64,000 nucleotides of DNA from Tanytarsus gracilentus (lineage: Eukaryota > Arthropoda > Insecta > Diptera > Chironomidae). Each line of letters opens with the position of its first letter. Position 1 is the first letter of the stretch. Positions 22,801 through 33,122 of this stretch are shown one piece after another. The notes beneath the pieces were generated by a model that made no database searches, was not told the DNA's origin, and saw nothing but the letters and a program-made list of their open reading frames with translations. The translations under genes were made by a program, and so were the position numbers. The stretch covers positions 2,356,001 through 2,420,000 of the forward strand of contig JAXRKN010000039.1 in the NCBI GenBank assembly GCA_038502055.1, given 5' to 3'.

Positions 22801-23587
22801 ATTCGAAGAGTTTTTCGTTTGAATTAATTGGTGTTCCCGTGCGAAAACTATGCTTCCAATAAACTGGATTTTTATTGCACTTGCATGTCAGCTCCGCCAC
22901 AACGTCCAGCAACTTATTAATCTCAAACATTTCTCGCACAATTAAAGACGGTTGATTATCTTCACATTCTGGCAATTCCATGAACATATCTTCAACTTTT
23001 GAGCAAAATTTCATTTGTGTCCTGACGTTAACTGAAATACTGTATCCATCCGATGCTGAGAATGTCGTGGGACAAAAAGTTTTCTTGGGACAATCACAAA
23101 ACTTTTCCACTTCTGAATTTCCAAAGTGCGGATGATGCACTAAATTGCAAACCTGAAACTTTCCACAATACTTTTCTTCTGTCTCGTCATCGGTGCCGTT
23201 AGAAGAAAAATTTCCAGACACAATGCTTATGAAAATTAATAAGAATCCACTAATTTCAATGAATTTCATTTTTAAAAGGAGTGCGAAAATTTATTCGAGT
23301 GAAAACTCACTCAAGAGTAATGTGTGGGAAAATTTCTATTTTTAACTACGCGAGAGTATGCACATGGACCTACATTAATTTTGTTTATGTTGCGATGTTT
23401 ATAAATTTCTACTTTTTTCTTTATCATCTTACAGGCATTGGAATCGACAAAGAAATTATTGACTGAAGACTTTCTCGACACCATTGATCACCGATTATCG
23501 AAGGAGGTGAAAATTTTACAACAGCAATGGATAAGTGCCGAGTGTCAAGAAAAGTTCAAGAAGTTTTCAGCAACTGGAGAATGGTAG
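19900..23587 (+). CDS. CDYL-like transcriptional corepressor (crotonase fold)
   Basis: Exons 19900-22095, 22151-22361, 22417-22557 and 23435-23587 give one frame of about 900 aa. The C-terminal quarter is an enoyl-CoA hydratase/crotonase fold matching chromodomain-Y-like proteins (starts DGVAHIVVSNNTF, then FSKGLDYSSLV, KTIICGLKGLTSGIGVTMLP.FDVVIAD, NPEGISI, and the SAECQEKFKKF end). CDYL recruits REST and methyltransferase complexes and acts as a crotonyl-CoA hydratase. The first 650 residues are charged and low-complexity, with Lys/Ser/Pro-rich nuclear stretches and SPRR-type sites. No chromodomain is visible at the N-terminus, unlike vertebrate CDYL. Exon 1 is very long (2.2 kb). The last intron carries a nested antisense gene. 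Confidence 0.87.
22568..23269 (-). CDS. Secreted cysteine-rich protein nested in CDYL-like intron
   Basis: A complete 233-codon single-exon frame lies antisense inside the last intron (22558-23434) of the CDYL-like gene. It has a clear signal peptide (MKFIEISGFLLIFISIVSG) and then a mature part with about 18 cysteines in patterns such as FCDCPKKTFCP, CKCNKN and CTCNEHDRC. The spacing recalls a family of arthropod secreted cysteine-rich proteins whose best-known members are centipede scoloptoxins, with harmless homologues in insects; this link is weak. No enzyme motif is seen. A likely extracellular protein of unknown role; that it is a real gene is well supported by the signal peptide and cysteine pattern. 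Confidence 0.75.
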   Translation of the reverse strand: MKFIEISGFLLIFISIVSGNFSSNGTDDETEEKYCGKFQVCNLVHHPHFGNSEVEKFCDCPKKTFCPTTFSASDGYSISVNVRTQMKFCSKVEDMFMELPECEDNQPSLIVREMFEINKLLDVVAELTCKCNKNPVYWKHSFRTGTPINSNEKLFESLDHFECKELTECETNDFCGLARTDYGFIFQRCTCNEHDRCRFYVEDSEIVEDIEELFYNDLFYKSYCMRKANSNVW

Positions 23588-23814
23588 AATTTAAGATTCA
23601 AATGCAATCAATTTTTTTCTTTCATAGAGACTAGAAATTAAAGTTTAAGTTTTACTTTAATCGACCAAGAATTGAAATAAGAAATTTTCTATATAAGATT
23701 AACTAAAATTTTGAACTTTATTTGTATCCTTTTAGTTTTTCCCCTTTTATCATAGCACATAAGAATTATTGATATGTTAAAATGCAGAAAGAAATTTATT
23801 GAAGAATAAAAATA

Positions 23815-26800
23815 TTAACTCATATTTGGAATTATTGTCAGCAGATAGTCACGTTTATCGAGTAAAAGTTTAGGAATGATTGCTTCCAGCACATGTCGGG
23901 GAATTTTAGTTATTGACAGCATCACTTCAATTAAATCAATTCCATTTACAATTTCAAGTGATAGCTCATGCTTCGAGTTGGCATTAAACTCCAACATTTC
24001 AAATAAACAGGTCGCAAAAAGTTCAATGAACTCGACTAAATAATTATTCTCAAAAAATTGCTGTAACAGTGTGATAATTCCTAATGCAAAGACATGTCCG
24101 TCAATAAATTTACTGCTGTTAATTAAATCTACCAAAATTTTTCTTTGCCTCGCGATTGCTGGTGCATCAACGCATGTCGACTTGTTGAATTTTAACAAAT
24201 TTTTACCAAACGCCAAGCGATTTAAATTTGAGAGGGTAAAAATAACAATGAATATTAAAAATTCATTTGAGCTTTTCGGCATCTTGATGAAAACTTTTTC
24301 AATCGGATTGTAGATGCCAACCATCTCCAAATATTTATTCACTTCGAGCAAAAGTTGAGCAGTAGGTTTCTGCTTGCTGTTGTCCAGCTCATGAGATTTC
24401 AATTCGTAAAGAATTGCGCTGTAATAAATTTAAAGATATTAATTAGCGGCACACTTAAAACTTAAAAACTTACTCATTAAAAGCACTGAGAGAATTCACT
24501 AAAGTTCGGCAGTTAATTCTCGATGACGTCACAAGTTCATGTGCAATGTGACCCCTCCAAATGGCCTTTTGTCCGATCGCAAGAATATAATTTAAAATGT
24601 TTGGAAGTGTTTTGTTGCATTTATTGATGTAAGGCTGATAGACTTTGAATGGATTTTCAAATTTAGTTCGATCACGTGCGCTAATTTTTATCCTCGCTTC
24701 CAGATCTTGTTTGAATTTTTGCAGAAAGTCGACCCACTGCTTTTCTTTGATTGTCTGTCTGAGAAGTTCTTTATGAATATTTTCTAGATCATCAGAAATC
24801 ATGAATGAATATATTTTATCAAGACCAACTACTCCATGCACTTCGATTGAGCTTAAAAGCTTATTTGTGAACTTTTGATCGATTAGCTCTTGATGAGATT
24901 TTATGTCGTACCATGCTGTGAGAAGATCAACATAAATTGTATTTTTAGGATCGGTGATTTTTAATATTTCTCTCGCTAATCGTCCAACAAAAGTCAAGGA
25001 TGGGTCATTAGCGTTTAGTGGAAATGTCGGTATGGGAATTGAATCATTTTGGAAGCGACTAAATTGAAGCTTTTTCTTCTTAAAACTGTTACATTCTTGT
25101 TCGACGTTATAGCTTATGATTCTCATAATTTCCTGTTTCCAAATTAAAAGTCCATTCAAGTTTAGATAATCTTGGACATACTCAAAGGTCATCTTGAGAC
25201 CTTTTATAATATTTGATAGTTTGTTGAGCTTTTCGACCACCAAAAGCTCTTTTGAGTTTTTTGGTTTTTCATTAAATTGTAGCACCTCATTGAGAGCTTC
25301 TGCTAAATGTTTTACAAGCTCTTTTCTAATGCCATCTTCTAACAATTGCTTTGGATCAAGTTCAATGACACCTAAAAGAGTTTTTTCCATCGCCATCACT
25401 CCGTCAGTAAAAACTGAGATGTTGTACGTTAATTTAGCAATTTTATAACGAACATCAAGCTGTGCATATTCTTTAACTTTTTCTTTCTCCAATTTCTCTG
25501 GTAATTCTCTTAAATGGTTGGTTTGAAGTTCAATGATTGATTTGAGCAAATTGAAAATAGAATGTGGAATAATTTGCACAATTTTTCTCACATATTTAAC
25601 CAATTCATTACTGTAATATCGAGTGATGCTTGCAAACTCTTCAGCACCGCCACATTGATTTATTCTCATCAGTGGAATTTCCAAAGCGGTTGCGAGTTTT
25701 ATGAATAAAGCTCTCAATTTAATGAGCACAATTGGGGTGCTTTGAAGACTCTCGTGGATAATTGGAGTAAATGCTTCAATTAAATTCCAGGCATAGCTAA
25801 AATCTCCAATAGCTTGAAGATCAATTAATATTGTGTCTTTGATGTTTAGCAAATGTGTCATGCTGTTGAGGAGAGAAATTATTTCTTCAAATCTCTGCTT
25901 GGCGTGAGCATTTGTCGTTAAATTGTGATAATCTTGAACCTCTGAAAAAGCTTCAATCATTTGAACGAGCTTTTTTTCTACAGTCCTGGGCTTTTGTTTG
26001 AGATCAAGAGCCGAAAGCTCTTTTTGAATCTCCTCAAACCAAGCTTTTAAATGCTCATTTTTCTCAACTTTGACAACCGATTTTTCGCCAGAAAAAAGTA
26101 AAATTAATTCCTCAAGCTTTTCAGTAACTTCAGACTTGAAATTGTTCCACTTTGTTTCCTTATTGTCGAGCAAATCTTTAGCAATTTCTTTCACCGTTAA
26201 TTCGAGTTGACTTACATTTAAAATTAAATCATATTGATCGCGAATATTGAACTCAATTGCATTTCTAATTAAATCGTGATAAGTTTTTGATTTTTTTGTG
26301 TAAATTTCGGAACTATTTAGTGTCCACCATCTGGCAGAAAAATTCGACTCTCGAATAACTTTGACGATTTTTGCCAAATTTTTGAGTAAAAATTCCTCCT
26401 TCAAGACACCTTCTTTAAGAAGACCTCGAGTACTCTCAATCATTCTCTTCAATGTCTGATGATTTGCAATTGTGATCTCTTTAATCATTTGAGGTTGAAG
26501 GATGTTAAGAAGTGCTCCATTTGCAGCTTTATAATTTGACCACGCATCAAATAAATTGACTGTCAATCCCATGTAAATTGAAATTATCCAGTTATTGTAG
26601 AAAAATTTATCGCAAATTTCACGCATCCTCGAGTTTTGGCTGTTAAGGGTGTCTGGTAAAAAATAAAGGCACGCAAAGAGCATTGCAGATTGAGTTGCCA
26701 AAGCAACAGTTCTGTGATCACTCGAAGGAAACTTCTGCATTTGGTGATAGACATCTTCAGCTAGAAGCGTGTCAATTGTCATTGTGACGAACTCTAAATT

Positions 26801-27424
26801 CATTGGAACTCGATTAAAATAATTTTCAGGATAGCCACGTGGTCCAGAGAGTGGTTGAAAATGAACAATGCCATTAGTCTTTGCCGAATTGTAGCCAGTT
26901 GAGCGACAAAATTTACAAACATCGTCAATAGATGAGTCAGAGTTCTCCGAAAAATAGCGATAGTAACCAATAATGAGCTTCTCTCGAACTTGACCAGGAA
27001 TGTAAATGTCCATTACAAGGAGCATCACAGCATAAAGATAGAGAGTTTCACATATCAATTGCCTCCCTTCAGGATCTTGAAAGATACTATCGAGCGATTG
27101 CTGTATAAATTCTCCATTATTCAAGTCGGTTATGAACTTATTAAGGCTGTTTCCATATTCGTAAACACTCTCAAATGCAAGATAGAATCTGAACAGTATT
27201 TTCGAATAACTTTCCCTTATTATCTCATCAAGCTCTGTTAGCCGCTCGTCTGTCTCAATTTTCTTCTCTTGAGTCTCAATGATTCGAAAATACTTAAAAT
27301 CCATAATAATTTCACTGTATTTGGCATCATTTGTCTTAAACTCTTGCGGAATGAGCTCAGATATCTTGAGCAGCTCCGAAATAATGGCATTTCCTAAGCT
27401 ACTCAACTCTGATGTCTTTTCCAT
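23815..27424 (-). CDS. WASHC5: Strumpellin, WASH complex subunit 5
   Basis: Large helical scaffold of the WASH complex, which drives Arp2/3 actin assembly on endosomes for receptor recycling. Exon 1 is 24474-27424 and exon 2 is 23815-24418, joined across AFN|D|AILYELK; about 1180 aa, near the human 1159. Conserved stretches run in order: GQVREKLIIGYYRYF, DDVCK..RSTGY, PENYFNRVPMN, NNWIISIYMGLTVNL.DAW.NYKAA, VEKNEHLKAWF.EI, QIIPHSIF, VRYKIAKLTY, DPKQLLEDGIRKELVK, NYNVEQEC equivalent (SYNVEQECN), FVGRLAREILKITDPK, and the terminal VGIYNPI and PRHVLEA motifs. No domain seems missing. It ends 227 bp from the convergent CDYL-like gene. Confidence 0.96.
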
Positions 27425-27884
27425 TTTTCTTCTTTGTTTTTATTTTTAAAATTGGTTAATTGAAGGGTAAATAACTGAGAAATATATTGAAAACTTAAAA
27501 TTTAGTTAAATTGACTACAGTAAATTGAGAGGCTATTAATCTTGAGATTTAAATTAAAAAGAATTTAATAAATTTCTTTTCTGTTCAAAAAAATTAATTT
27601 AAAAAATAAAATTTAAAGAAGAATTTTTAAAAAGCTATGAAAGAAATAAATTCACTGTTAATTTTTTTCTTCAAGAAAAAATTCATTCAGAAATGTCATT
27701 TTTTAAAAAGCTTAAAATTTTTAAAAAAAAATTTAATATAAAATTTCAAAAGTTTACTCAGTTCTGCGCCCCTTGCTCAATTTTTTCTTCTTATTATCCT
27801 CATCTAGAGGTAAAAAAACATAGCAGTGAAAAAAGTTTAAAACTTTAGTTAATCGGACATTTGTTTATTAAATATCGTTCAGTC
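27425..27884. promoter_or_regulatory. Divergent region, WASHC5 / ANKRD13
   Basis: 460 bp of strongly AT-rich DNA between two start codons. It must hold both promoters, but no element was recognised. Confidence 0.5.
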
Positions 27885-30218
27885 ATGCTAGTCACACTTA
27901 TTAAGGAAAAGTATCCGTTGCATTATCTTATATGGAACAATGAATATCAAGAGCTGGAGACATTATTGAGGGAGAATAAGGTAAGGGTGGTGGTTTTTGA
28001 GTTGTGGAGAAAAAAATCACAAGTTATTAATTCAATTAGCCGTGATTAATTAAATTATGTCCATTACTTTTAGCATGATGTGGAGTTATTGGATCCGAGA
28101 AATAGGACACCATTAATGCTGGCCGTTGTATTATCTCATTCTGAATGCGTTAATGTAAGAAAGTCTTATCGCAAAAAAATATAGCTGATATACACATAAT
28201 ATGAGTCATAAATTAAATTTATCTTTGACGTTCGCATGCAAATTTATTTATTTCAGGCTCTACTTGCTGCTAAAGCAAACACATGCGCTGAAACCGATAA
28301 CTGGACTGTGAGTCAAGAGGCTGTTGCCAGCGGCGATGTTGACATATTAACATCCATCATTTCATTTCGAGATCTTTGGCGTCAAAAGAATAGATCTCTA
28401 AAAGTACCCGAGCTACTGAATAAACTCAAAAATTCGCCCGATTTTTATGTGGAAATGAAATGGGAATTCAGTAGCTTTATTCCGCTAATGTCAAGAATCT
28501 GTCCGAGCGATACTTATAAAGTCTATAAATCTGGTTCGTATGTGCGAATAGACACAACTCTTGTGGGGTTTGATCAGACCACCTGGCAGCGTGGTAACCG
28601 CAGCTACTTATTTAAGGGTGTCAATGAGGAGGCTCACTTCTATGAACTCGATCACGATACAAAGGAGTACTCGATGGAAGTTATGCGTGACATTGATGTA
28701 GAGCTATTCACACATGGAATTCCACCACCTAAAGATTCGATACAGATGAGACTTCAAACTCCAATCATAAATAATTCAATTGACGTTGAAAAAATTTCAT
28801 TCGAAAGAAACAAGTCGGGTTGGTTCGCATGGAAAACTGAGAAAAATGAAAATGTCAATGGCTACGATTGTCGTGTCTATGGTGCATCGAATGTTGAATT
28901 CATTACGAGAACTCGAACTGAGCATCTTGGTGAAAGTCAAAATCGATCGAAAAATTCAAGAACACCCCTGCAGCACTTTTTGGGTATGGCTGAAGAGGAT
29001 TATGATCACTCGGGTACTAACACGCCGTCACCAGGACTTGATGCCGGTGAAGGAGCTGTTGGTGGAGTAACTGTAACTGCGCCTCCAGAAGCGGTGACTT
29101 TGGAAGAGTATTTCTCAGGTGATGATCTCAATGGACGTGATATTGGCAAAAAGAAGAAAGTTGCCACAAAAGTTCAACGATTTAAGGCCAATTTATGGCT
29201 ATCAGATGAATTTCCAATCAAACTTCAAGAACAAATTCTTCCTATTTTGGATCTTATGAGCACGCTCGCAAGTCCACACATAGCTAAACTCAAGGATTTT
29301 ATAACTATGCAACTTCCATCCGGATTTCCAGTTAAAATCGAAATTCCTCTCTTCCATGTGCTCAATGCCATAATTACTTTTGGCAATGTCTTCGGGCTGG
29401 ATAATCCTGTTGTAAATGTGACAAATATAAAGGAGGACGAGCGTCTCACGTGTTTCATTGATGAGTCGTGCTTTGAAGTTCCACAAGTTTATGTCAATCG
29501 AGCCATCGATTATAGTCATCAAGGCTTGGGTTTCGAGGACGAGGATCAACTTTTGGAGTTTGCAATCAGACAGAGTCTTATGGATGCTGGCAGTGAAAAT
29601 GAGGAGGTAAAAAATATTTTAAATTCCCAAGAGAATGAATTTAATCCAATTATAAACCATTCCACAGGTTGATATATGGGAAGCCCTCAAATGTCAACGA
29701 CCAGTTACACCGAATTACGGTCGATTTGATGGCAGCTACTACGCAATGGATGATGAAACACGCGAATTACAACGGTAAATTATTGATTAGCTTTTCAATG
29801 TGAAGCACTTTATTAATTTGGGACATTTACTATGTAGAAAAATTAATGAACCTCGACGCCACTCGCTTGGCATTGTAAATTTCCATCACGTTAAAAATTC
29901 TACCTTAAAAAGATTTTTTAAATAGCTTTAAAGCACCCCTTTTTTGATAAATTTTATTGCTTAACTTACTGCTAGAAATGTAAAATCCCCTTTTCTCATA
30001 CATACAGGGCCTTGCAAGAGTCTCTCCTTATTTCTTGTGGCACAAGAAGTTCACCCGATGACCAAGATGAAGAAAAGTCACAGAGCGAAAGTATCGATGG
30101 AAATCTTGAACTTGCATTGCGTCTTTCGAGGGCCGAAAAATTGAAAGAAAATGAGCTGCTCATGGAGGAAAATCGAATGCTTGAACTCGCCATAAAACTA
30201 TCGTTAGAGGAAAGTTAA
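27885..30218 (+). CDS. ANKRD13-type ubiquitin-binding protein
   Basis: Endosomal adaptor that binds Lys63-linked ubiquitin chains on internalised receptors and regulates their trafficking. Exons: 27885-27980, 28074-28154, 28257-29606, 29668-29774, 30008-30218 (about 615 aa). The N-terminus is YPLHYLIWNNEY, followed by ankyrin repeats (NRTPLMLAV...). Then comes the family's central GPCR-chaperone-like domain: FYVEMKWEFSSFIPL.SRICPSD, GFDQTTWQRGNRSYLF, FERNKSGWFAWKTEK and LPSGFPVKIEIPLFHVLNA. At least four ubiquitin-interacting motifs end the protein: LLEFAIRQSLMDAG, LQRALQESLLISC, LELALRLSRA and LELAIKLSLEES. The start at 27885 was chosen because family members begin a few residues before YPLH; an in-frame ATG at 27861 is possible. 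Which of the ANKRD13A-D types it matches is not resolved. Confidence 0.94.
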
Positions 30219-30686
30219 CTAGATTGCAATTAAGAAATATGCAATCGTCACTTATTCCATGGAGTAAAAAAGTAAAAATTCTAAAATAATTTGTGTAATT
30301 ATGAAAGGAGAAAAATTTTAGAGCTATCACTCCAAAAAAAACCTTTTCTGTATGAAAAATTTATTTAATCACGTTCAGGTTTAATAAAAAATATTCTATG
30401 CTGACTCACAAAAAAATCAACCGAAATATTTATGCTCTCAAATTTTCCAATTCTATTGATTTTTTTTCGTGTTTGCATGGAAAAATTTAATCTAAATTAA
30501 AATTTATTAAATCTATTTTATTAAAAGTTAAAAAAATCTAATTAAGTGCTTGAATTATTTTCTTCATCAATTATTTCCTCTTCTTTAATTACATTAATAA
30601 TTTTCTTATCACTACCCCGATTAAATTTAGATTTTTTACGAACTCTTCGGCAACAGCAAACGATTCGTTTTTTGCAACAACACAAT
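30219..30686. other. Convergent 3' region, ANKRD13 / GNMT
   Basis: 468 bp holding the 3' ends of both genes, with AATAAA-type signals on the plus strand near 30381. Basic short frames here on both strands (30542-30779) are by-products of GNMT's 3' end. Confidence 0.6.
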
Positions 30687-32066
30687 TTACTTAGACTTCT
30701 CGATAATATGGATATAAAAAGCTGGAACATCATCATCACTAAGTTCCTTAAAGTCTCCATAGATCATGTGGCTTGTTGAATTACCGAAAATTTCTCTCAA
30801 AATATTTTTGAATACCGCAAGTTGATGTGGATAATACGAAAGTCGAAATTCACTAAATTGAAAATGATTAATTAATTTTTGAAATTAAATATTCGTGAGA
30901 AATTACAAACTCACCTCGCGCCTTCACCTGCACGAATTAAGTAATCGAGAAAGACTTGCTTCGGCTTGCCGGCTTCAAATAGAACTGACGTTTTGATATC
31001 CGTTGTGTGAGTACTCTGAACATATGTGAGAGAAAATTATAATTTAATGCAAATTGATACTCTAACGTGACTAATGACTGCGAGGTAAGTCAGTAGTAAA
31101 TTGAGTCAATCTCAAGTTCAATGCCGATAATATTTGAGGGGTAAAATTATCAAATTAGAAAAAGTGAAATGATTGCGTCATTTTTTAAATGCATCGAGGC
31201 TAAATTTTAAGAAATTCAAACTTACGTTATAATAAATGCTTTTGCTGGGTGCACTTCCACCAGACATTATTAAATCATAATTTCTATGGTCAATCAATAA
31301 AAGACCTCCAGGTTTTAAGCACTTCTCAAAGTTCTTAATTGCTTGCTTTTGTTCTCGTTGATCTCCAAAATTATCGTTCATGTGAGCGAAGGAATTTCCA
31401 AGGCAAATCACAGCATCAAATCCTCCCTTCACTTGATGTTTAATGTCGTCGTATAAATTCAACCAATTTGCCTCCTCAATAACTGTCGCGAGAGAGATAA
31501 GAGAAAATTAATTCAGTGAATTGCACACGTAAGTCTGTCTTTTTTAAAATCGTCATCACTATCAGTGTTATTATGATGCTACATAATTCGTCATAATACG
31601 CAAAAAGATTTTTGTTTAAGAGATGAAAATTTTTATTCTTTTCCACTTACCCCAGTTATCGAAATTTGGCTCCTTGCGTCTCTCCCATCTTTCTTTTAAA
31701 GCATATTTGAGCATTTTATCACTTGCGTCACATGAAACTGAATTTTATAGTTTTATTAAATTTTTTTCTACTTCCAGAGCTTTAAATTTAATCGTTTTTT
31801 TACTTACCAACTTCAAATCCTTCTTCGACAAGCATGGTCGAGTCAACTCCGGTTCCACAGGCAACATCAAGCACTCTCTTGCACCCTTTGCTTCTTAACA
31901 TTTCCACCAAAAACTCGCTATAGTTCTTTGTTCTCGATTTTTTGTCCCCAATAAAAATTTCCCAAACCTTCGCGGCCTTTCCATCAGCATACTGATCAGG
32001 TATGCCCTCAGATCCGATTCCGTTCGACCTGATGAACATTGTATTTTCTGATTCTGGCATTTTCAC
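30687..32066 (-). CDS. Gnmt: Glycine N-methyltransferase
   Basis: Transfers methyl from S-adenosylmethionine to glycine, giving sarcosine; it buffers SAM levels, which in flies links diet, fat body and lifespan. Five exons: 31808-32066, 31651-31737, 31226-31482, 30915-31015, 30687-30852 (about 290 aa, equal to the family). Diagnostic stretches: GIPDQYADGKAAKVW near the N-terminus, the SAM-binding VLDVACGTGVDS.MLVEEGF, CDASDKMLKYALKERW, IEEANW, GGFDAVICLGNSFAH, LLIDHRNYD and the final FRLSYYPH and FYIHII. All the motifs I know for the family are present. It is divergent from the NACHT gene, 1.06 kb upstream. Confidence 0.95.
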
Positions 32067-33122
32067 TTGATTCTTTTTTAACTTGCAACTTATGTCTCCG
32101 ATTAGACACTGACTGTGATGTGGAGGATCGTCGTCGCTTTTAAATAATTCTGAATAAAAATATTTTCAGCCAATCGTCTTCGATGATAAGGATTATTTAT
32201 GCGGCATTAATAATTAATACAGACGCTCAAGGAAGAAGATAGAGCTGATCGCGATGAAAATAATTTTAATGCAAGTCATTATGAATCAGTTTAGAGTTTT
32301 AAGTGAAATTGTTAATTATTTTCTGCATAATATTTTCTGGTTGAAAAAAATTATATTACGGGTCATAATGAATCAACGAAAATAATTTTAAAGAAATTTT
32401 ACGCGCATGTTTGTCAATAGTCTTATCAATCAGAGTGTGCCTCGTAATAAATTATAACATCTGTTTGCTTTGTACTGAACAAAATAAAACGTAAAACGTG
32501 AAGGTCTCGTGAGCGAAAATTACAAACAATTCTCCGCTATCAATTCAATTCAGTTGATCTTATCGGAGTGAAACAATTTTTATTTATAAAAAGTTTTTTT
32601 GAAAATAACTCAAGTTACATTGAAGCCATGGACCATTCTCAATTGCAAAAGTTAAGTTCAAAAATATTGATATTGAAACATTTTAGTCGTAAAAAAATTC
32701 GAAAAATATCCATTCAATAATTAATTTTTTAAATAATCATAAACAAATTAATATAAAAAGAGCGGTTAATTCATTTTATGAACTGAAAGAGAGAAAAATT
32801 TTCGATCTCTTCTTTTTAACAGAGGATTGAAAAAAAGAAATAATTTGTAACCAGTTTAGTTTTGTCAAAAATGTTGATGAAGTTGCTTGTGTGTCTCAAG
32901 TTGAATTTGATTTAATTTAGTTGCTTTTAAATCTTAAAAAATCTAGTTTAGAATTTTGAATAAACATTTTACATCTCGACTAAAAAAGGTGATTTAGAAT
33001 TATTGAAAATAATTAACAGTGAACTTCTTAAATAATGAATTTTAATTAACATCTCATCGTATTAGAGAAAAAACATTGAAACACCATAAAATCCTCTTCG
33101 ATTAAAGTCGAGAGAAAAAAAC
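32067..33122. promoter_or_regulatory. Divergent region, Gnmt / NACHT gene
   Basis: About 1.06 kb between the start codons of Gnmt (minus) and the NACHT protein gene (plus). It is AT-rich with no reading frame of note and no recognised element. Confidence 0.5.

Noticed and set aside
30542..30779. Basic or hydrophobic frames on both strands
   Set aside because: They overlap the last exon and 3' untranslated end of Gnmt in other frames.
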